Part shown: piece by piece, positions 31,060 through 34,060 of the stretch
How the letters are laid out: each line of letters opens with the position of its first letter
How positions within the stretch are numbered: position 1 is the first letter of the stretch
Source of the DNA: CAYGZM01 sp964354365
Lineage (GTDB): Bacteria > Planctomycetota > Phycisphaerae > Sedimentisphaerales > Anaerobacaceae
DNA: 34,060 nt
Assembly: GCA_964354365.1 (NCBI GenBank)
Contig: CAYGZM010000029.1
Location: 1 to 34,060, forward strand
Reading direction: 5' to 3'
Notes under the pieces: model-generated
Databases searched by the model: none
What the model saw: the letters and a program-made list of their open reading frames with translations, nothing else
Told to the model about the DNA's origin: nothing
Made by a program: the position numbers and the translations under genes

Positions 31060-32445
31060 CTACGCCAAGCCCAGCCGCTCGGCCTCCTCGTACAGGCCGT
31101 AACGTTTCATCTTTTTGAACAGTGTCGTGCGGTTTATTTGAAGCGCCCTGGCCGTTTCCTGCCTGTTCCAATGGTTGGCCTCAAGCGCCCGGCGGATAAT
31201 ATCCTTCTCCGGCTCAGCCAGTGCATCCTTCAGGCTCATCGGCCTGTATTCCTTTCTGTCGCGGCTGCGGTCCTGCTTAATCGAGTCCGGCAGGTCGTCA
31301 GCCCCTATGAACTTGCTCTTGCTCAGCAGCGCCGCCCGCTCGATTACATTCTCCAGCTCACGGATATTCCCCGGCCACGAGTACCGCTCCATGTGCTCCA
31401 TCGCCTCATCGCTAAAGCCGAGCTTCTCCCTGTTATGCTGGGCCGAGTACATCTTCAGGAAGTGCCCGGCCAGCAGCCTGACATCTCCGACCCGCTCGCA
31501 CAGCGGCGGCAACTCTATCTTGACCACGTTTATCCGGTAATACAAGTCTTCCCGGAACCTGCCCTCTTTTACTTCCTCATCAAGGTTGCGGTTCGAAGCC
31601 AATATAATTCGCGTATCAACCGTTATTGTCTTATTGCTGCCGACCGCCTCGAACTTCCGGTCCTCCAGCACGCGCAGCAGCTTCGCCTGCAGACCCGGCG
31701 AGGCGTTGGATACTTCATCGAGGAAGATAGTCCCGCCGTCGGCCGCCAGGAACTTGCCCTCCTTATTGCTCACCGCCCCGGTAAAGGCCCCCTTGGCATG
31801 CCCGAACAGCTCGCTCTCGAGCAGCGTTTCGGGAAGCGCCCCGCAGCTCACCTCGACAAACGGCTCATTGCGCCTGCCCGAGCGATGATGTATCGCCCTT
31901 GCCAGCATGCTCTTGCCTGTCCCGGATGGTCCCGCCATCAGTATTGTGGTCTTGCTGTCTGCAACGGCCTCAACAAGGTCGAAAATCTTGGCCATCTTGT
32001 AGTGGTGGCTGATTATGTTCTCAAGGCTGAACTTCTGTTCGAGCTGCTGCCGCAGGTTCTCATTCTCGCTCACAAGCGCTTGCTGCTTGATTGCACGCTC
32101 CACCGCCAGCCGCAGATCGTCATCGACAATCGGCTTGGTCAGGTAGTCGTAGGCCCCCAATTTTATCGCCTGGACCGCGCTTTCTATTGTGCCGTAGCCC
32201 GTTATCACGATGGTCACCGTTTGAGGATAGTCCCTGCGAATTGTGTGCAGCAGGTCGAGTCCATTTCCGTCCGGCAGGCTGACGTCGGTTATCACCAAGC
32301 AGTAGTTCTCCTCCGCTAACTTGGCCAAGGCGCCCTTGAACGTCTCGGCCCCGGCTGCCTCGAATCCCTCGACCTTCAGAAACTCGCACAGCGAATCCAG
32401 TATGATTCTGTCGTCGTCTATAACAAGAATCTTCTCATTCTTCAT
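31060..32445 (-). CDS. Sigma54-dependent response regulator, NtrC family
   Basis: A 461-residue cytoplasmic activator. The receiver domain (1-120) has the acidic pair D11/D12, phosphoacceptor Asp54 (VITDVSLPDGNG) and the conserved Lys104 (YLTKP). The AAA+ domain has Walker A GPSGTGKS (172-179), SELFGHAKGAFTGAV with the sigma54-contacting GAFTGA (219-224), GGTIFLDEVSN (Walker B) and YSWPGNIRELENVIERA. The C-terminal Fis-type helix-turn-helix reads NRQETARALQINRTTLFKKMKRYGL. It starts 12 bases after the histidine kinase gene, its obvious partner. PrsK/PrsR-type sigma54 two-component pairs control PEP-CTERM/exosortase genes elsewhere, so control of this locus or of the gene right of the window is possible. 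Confidence 0.95.
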   Translation of the reverse strand: MKNEKILVIDDDRIILDSLCEFLKVEGFEAAGAETFKGALAKLAEENYCLVITDVSLPDGNGLDLLHTIRRDYPQTVTIVITGYGTIESAVQAIKLGAYDYLTKPIVDDDLRLAVERAIKQQALVSENENLRQQLEQKFSLENIISHHYKMAKIFDLVEAVADSKTTILMAGPSGTGKSMLARAIHHRSGRRNEPFVEVSCGALPETLLESELFGHAKGAFTGAVSNKEGKFLAADGGTIFLDEVSNASPGLQAKLLRVLEDRKFEAVGSNKTITVDTRIILASNRNLDEEVKEGRFREDLYYRINVVKIELPPLCERVGDVRLLAGHFLKMYSAQHNREKLGFSDEAMEHMERYSWPGNIRELENVIERAALLSKSKFIGADDLPDSIKQDRSRDRKEYRPMSLKDALAEPEKDIIRRALEANHWNRQETARALQINRTTLFKKMKRYGLYEEAERLGLA

Positions 32446-32457
32446 AAGATTTCCCGA

Positions 32458-33615
32458 TTAACTGCTGTTGCTTTTTACTGACTTGCCCGTCACCGGCAGG
32501 TGCACCGTAAATACACTGCCGCCTCCTGAAGCGTTCTCAGCGGTTATTCGCCCATGACAAATCTCAAGAATGTCCCTGCATATTGCCAGCCCTAACCCGG
32601 TGCCCTTGCCCTTCTCTTTCGTCGTGAAGAACGGCTCGAAGATGGCCTCTGCGTTTTCCGGGGCAAAGCCGCTGCCCGTGTCGCGGAACTCCACCACTGC
32701 CGTATTTTCACCCTCCAGCCGCGTCGATATCGCAAGCTCTCCGCCGTCCGGCATTGCATCCAGGGCGTTCTTGGCCAGGTTGCAGAAGACCTGAAATAGA
32801 TTGCCGCTGCGGATTTCCGGTATGTCGCGGGCGTAGTTGCGCAATATCCGGACATTCAAGGTCTCCGCCGTCGGCTCTAAGGTCCTTACCGCCTCTTCGA
32901 TAAGCTGCTCAACCTTGGCGTATTCAAACGACGTGCGAGTGCTGCGCGAGAATTCCAATAGCTCGCTGATGATTTGCACCATTCTCATAAGACCCCGCCG
33001 GCACTGTGAGAGGTACTCTTTCGGTTTTTCAAGCCTTTCCTGTTCTACGACCCTCATCGCAAGATTGATGTATCGCAGTATCCCGTCCATCGGATTATTC
33101 AGCTCGTGGGCCACCTTCGAGGCGAGCCTGCCGACGGCGGCGAGCCTCTCGGTGTCGGCCAACTGCCTCTGCGTATGGACCTTCTCGGTCACGTCTTCTA
33201 TCACAACCGTTCCTCCAGCCGCCTCTTCGTCGCCGCCCATCTTCAGCGGGGTGCAGATAATCCGCAGCAGTCTCGCTCTGCCACCCAGTGTGTAGCCGAC
33301 TTCGTCAAACGTGCATGGCTTTCCGGTTGAAAGGGCGGACCTGAGATGCTCCGTCCATCCGAGCCAGATATTGTGGTCCGTGCCCTTTGCCAGCGATTTG
33401 TCCACGCGGTCGCACAGATTGATCAGCCTGGCCGCCTGGGAATTGGCCCCGACAATCTTGAAATCACGGTCGAATGCCACGATTGCTATTGGCAGCGACT
33501 GTAGAAGGCGGTCGGCGGGCAGGCCGCGCGTCGAGCGGGCGTTCACACCGTGCTCGTCCCGGCCGGATGTGCTCTTATCGGACTTCCCTCGTTCGTGTTC
33601 AGGTGATTTCGACAT
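32458..33615 (-). CDS. PAS-domain sensor histidine kinase
   Basis: A 385-residue kinase with no membrane segments, so it is probably cytoplasmic. A PAS domain spans about 33-145 (LLQSLPIAIVAFDRDFKIVGANSQAA to GGTVVIEDVTE). A short linker leads to the HisKA box KVAHELNNPMDGIL with phosphoacceptor His170, and the HATPase domain has NLAKNALDAMPDGGEL (N box), FRDTGSGF (G1), IFEPFFTTKEKGKGTGLGLAI (F and G2 boxes). The first 30 residues are charged and disordered-looking (EHERGKSDKSTSGRDEH). It is the first gene of the two-gene unit with the NtrC-type regulator. The signal it senses is unknown. Confidence 0.93.
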   Translation of the reverse strand: MSKSPEHERGKSDKSTSGRDEHGVNARSTRGLPADRLLQSLPIAIVAFDRDFKIVGANSQAARLINLCDRVDKSLAKGTDHNIWLGWTEHLRSALSTGKPCTFDEVGYTLGGRARLLRIICTPLKMGGDEEAAGGTVVIEDVTEKVHTQRQLADTERLAAVGRLASKVAHELNNPMDGILRYINLAMRVVEQERLEKPKEYLSQCRRGLMRMVQIISELLEFSRSTRTSFEYAKVEQLIEEAVRTLEPTAETLNVRILRNYARDIPEIRSGNLFQVFCNLAKNALDAMPDGGELAISTRLEGENTAVVEFRDTGSGFAPENAEAIFEPFFTTKEKGKGTGLGLAICRDILEICHGRITAENASGGGSVFTVHLPVTGKSVKSNSS

Positions 33616-33933
33616 AGCTCATAAAGCCTCTCTCAGGTGTCGCCAGGTCTGCGTGTTGCAGAATATCAACACCTGCGTTGCTCTTTTCGAACAACAAGGC
33701 CTGCTTCTTTAGTCGAAAATGTAAAACGCCGTGGGTAAAGAACTAAGTACCTCTGTCCCCGGTCGGAACAGGCTCGCCGTAGCCAGACAAGTCCTTACAA
33801 ATGTTGCCGCTATTCAACGCTCAAAGATGACTCATTCCACGATGCGTGTCGTCTTGCCCAGCCGATGTCCCTTAACCTCATACCTGTTAGGTACTTGTAC
33901 AAAGTAAAAATGGGGTATTTCGTTCAGCCTGTC

Positions 33934-33950
33934 CTGGAACGTGTTTTGCG
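33934..33950 (+). promoter_or_regulatory. Candidate sigma54 (-24/-12) promoter
   Basis: CTGGAACGTGTTTTGCG matches the YTGGCACG-N4-TTGCW pattern at most positions. The invariant GG (33936-33937) and GC (33948-33949) are exactly 10 bases apart, as the sigma54 promoter requires. It points rightward, out of the window, next to genes for an NtrC-type system. Confidence 0.5.
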
Positions 33951-34006
33951 GAAGGAAGTGACAAGATATGCGCACCCTATGCTGGCAATGCGCAGTGGCA
34001 ATGATT

Positions 34007-34031
34007 AAGGCTTCTGCAAAATTGCAGGTTA
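34007..34031. repeat. Palindromic repeat arm, copy 2
   Basis: Twenty-five bases starting AAGGCTTCTGCAAAATTGC are an exact reverse complement of 2914-2938, one arm of the 20-bp hairpin in the gpmI leader. The facing arm is absent; the following bases read GGCCTATATT, so this is a half or decayed copy. Confidence 0.8.
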
Positions 34032-34060
34032 GGCCTATATTGTTGAAGAAAATCTCTTTT

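Larger units (their letters stand above)
33616..34060. other. Non-coding region at the right edge
   Basis: No gene is recognised in these 445 bases. They contain the upstream region of the kinase gene, a sigma54 promoter candidate on the plus strand (33934-33950) and the second copy of the palindromic repeat arm (34007-34031). A gene to the right of the window may be driven from here. Confidence 0.55.

Overview
The window looks like a chromosomal segment of a Planctomycetota bacterium, most likely of the Phycisphaerae type. The clues are a Tat-exported formylglycine sulfatase, a prepilin-like protein with the planctomycete 'H-x9-DG' C-terminal motif, a malectin-domain lipoprotein, a small zinc-ribbon protein, several other lipoproteins, an HGSNAT/DUF5009-type membrane acyltransferase and an exosortase/EpsI locus. 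Most genes are moderately GC-rich. ATG and GTG starts are both common, and many sigma70-type promoters close to consensus can be read directly. This assignment is inference from gene content; no rRNA or marker phylogeny was available.

Layout. 1-1255: an edge-truncated small membrane protein, then a zeta-toxin-like P-loop kinase with an overlapping 58-residue partner. 1293-10617: housekeeping core. gpmI has a hairpin-rich leader. A TPR lipoprotein precedes the lipoprotein signal peptidase lspA. On the minus strand lie coaE, rho, valS and a DUF151 nuclease-like gene, with an intrinsic terminator between rho and valS. 10618-11291: non-coding, with a nested-stem structure and a REP-like composite repeat. 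11292-19757: a glycogen-synthase-like GT5 gene with a palindrome over its -10 box, a zinc-ribbon gene with queF, a sulfatase, a malectin lipoprotein, queC-queE, tRNA-Leu(GAG), a TfoX-N protein and a lipoprotein. 19758-21389: a boundary region with a decayed second TfoX tail, then a two-gene cassette of unlike composition with its own promoter, which may be a defence module. 21554-23607: a DUF5009 acyltransferase convergent with a prepilin-like protein, sharing one hairpin. 23817-33615: an envelope/sorting locus with an LtaS-like alkaline-phosphatase-superfamily membrane enzyme, an exosortase-like protein lacking the usual Cys and His, EpsI, a convergent lipoprotein with a sortable-looking C-terminus, a PD40/CxxCH/TPR protein, and a sigma54 two-component system. 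33616-34060: non-coding, with a sigma54 promoter candidate pointing out of the window.

How the genes fit together. QueE, QueC and QueF cover three steps of preQ1 synthesis (FolE and QueD are not seen). LspA would mature the lipoproteins encoded around it. The exosortase-like protein, EpsI, a possible substrate and the NtrC-type regulator resemble exosortase systems elsewhere, but the active site is atypical. The best candidates for something undescribed are the 20073-21389 cassette and the Cys-less exosortase locus.
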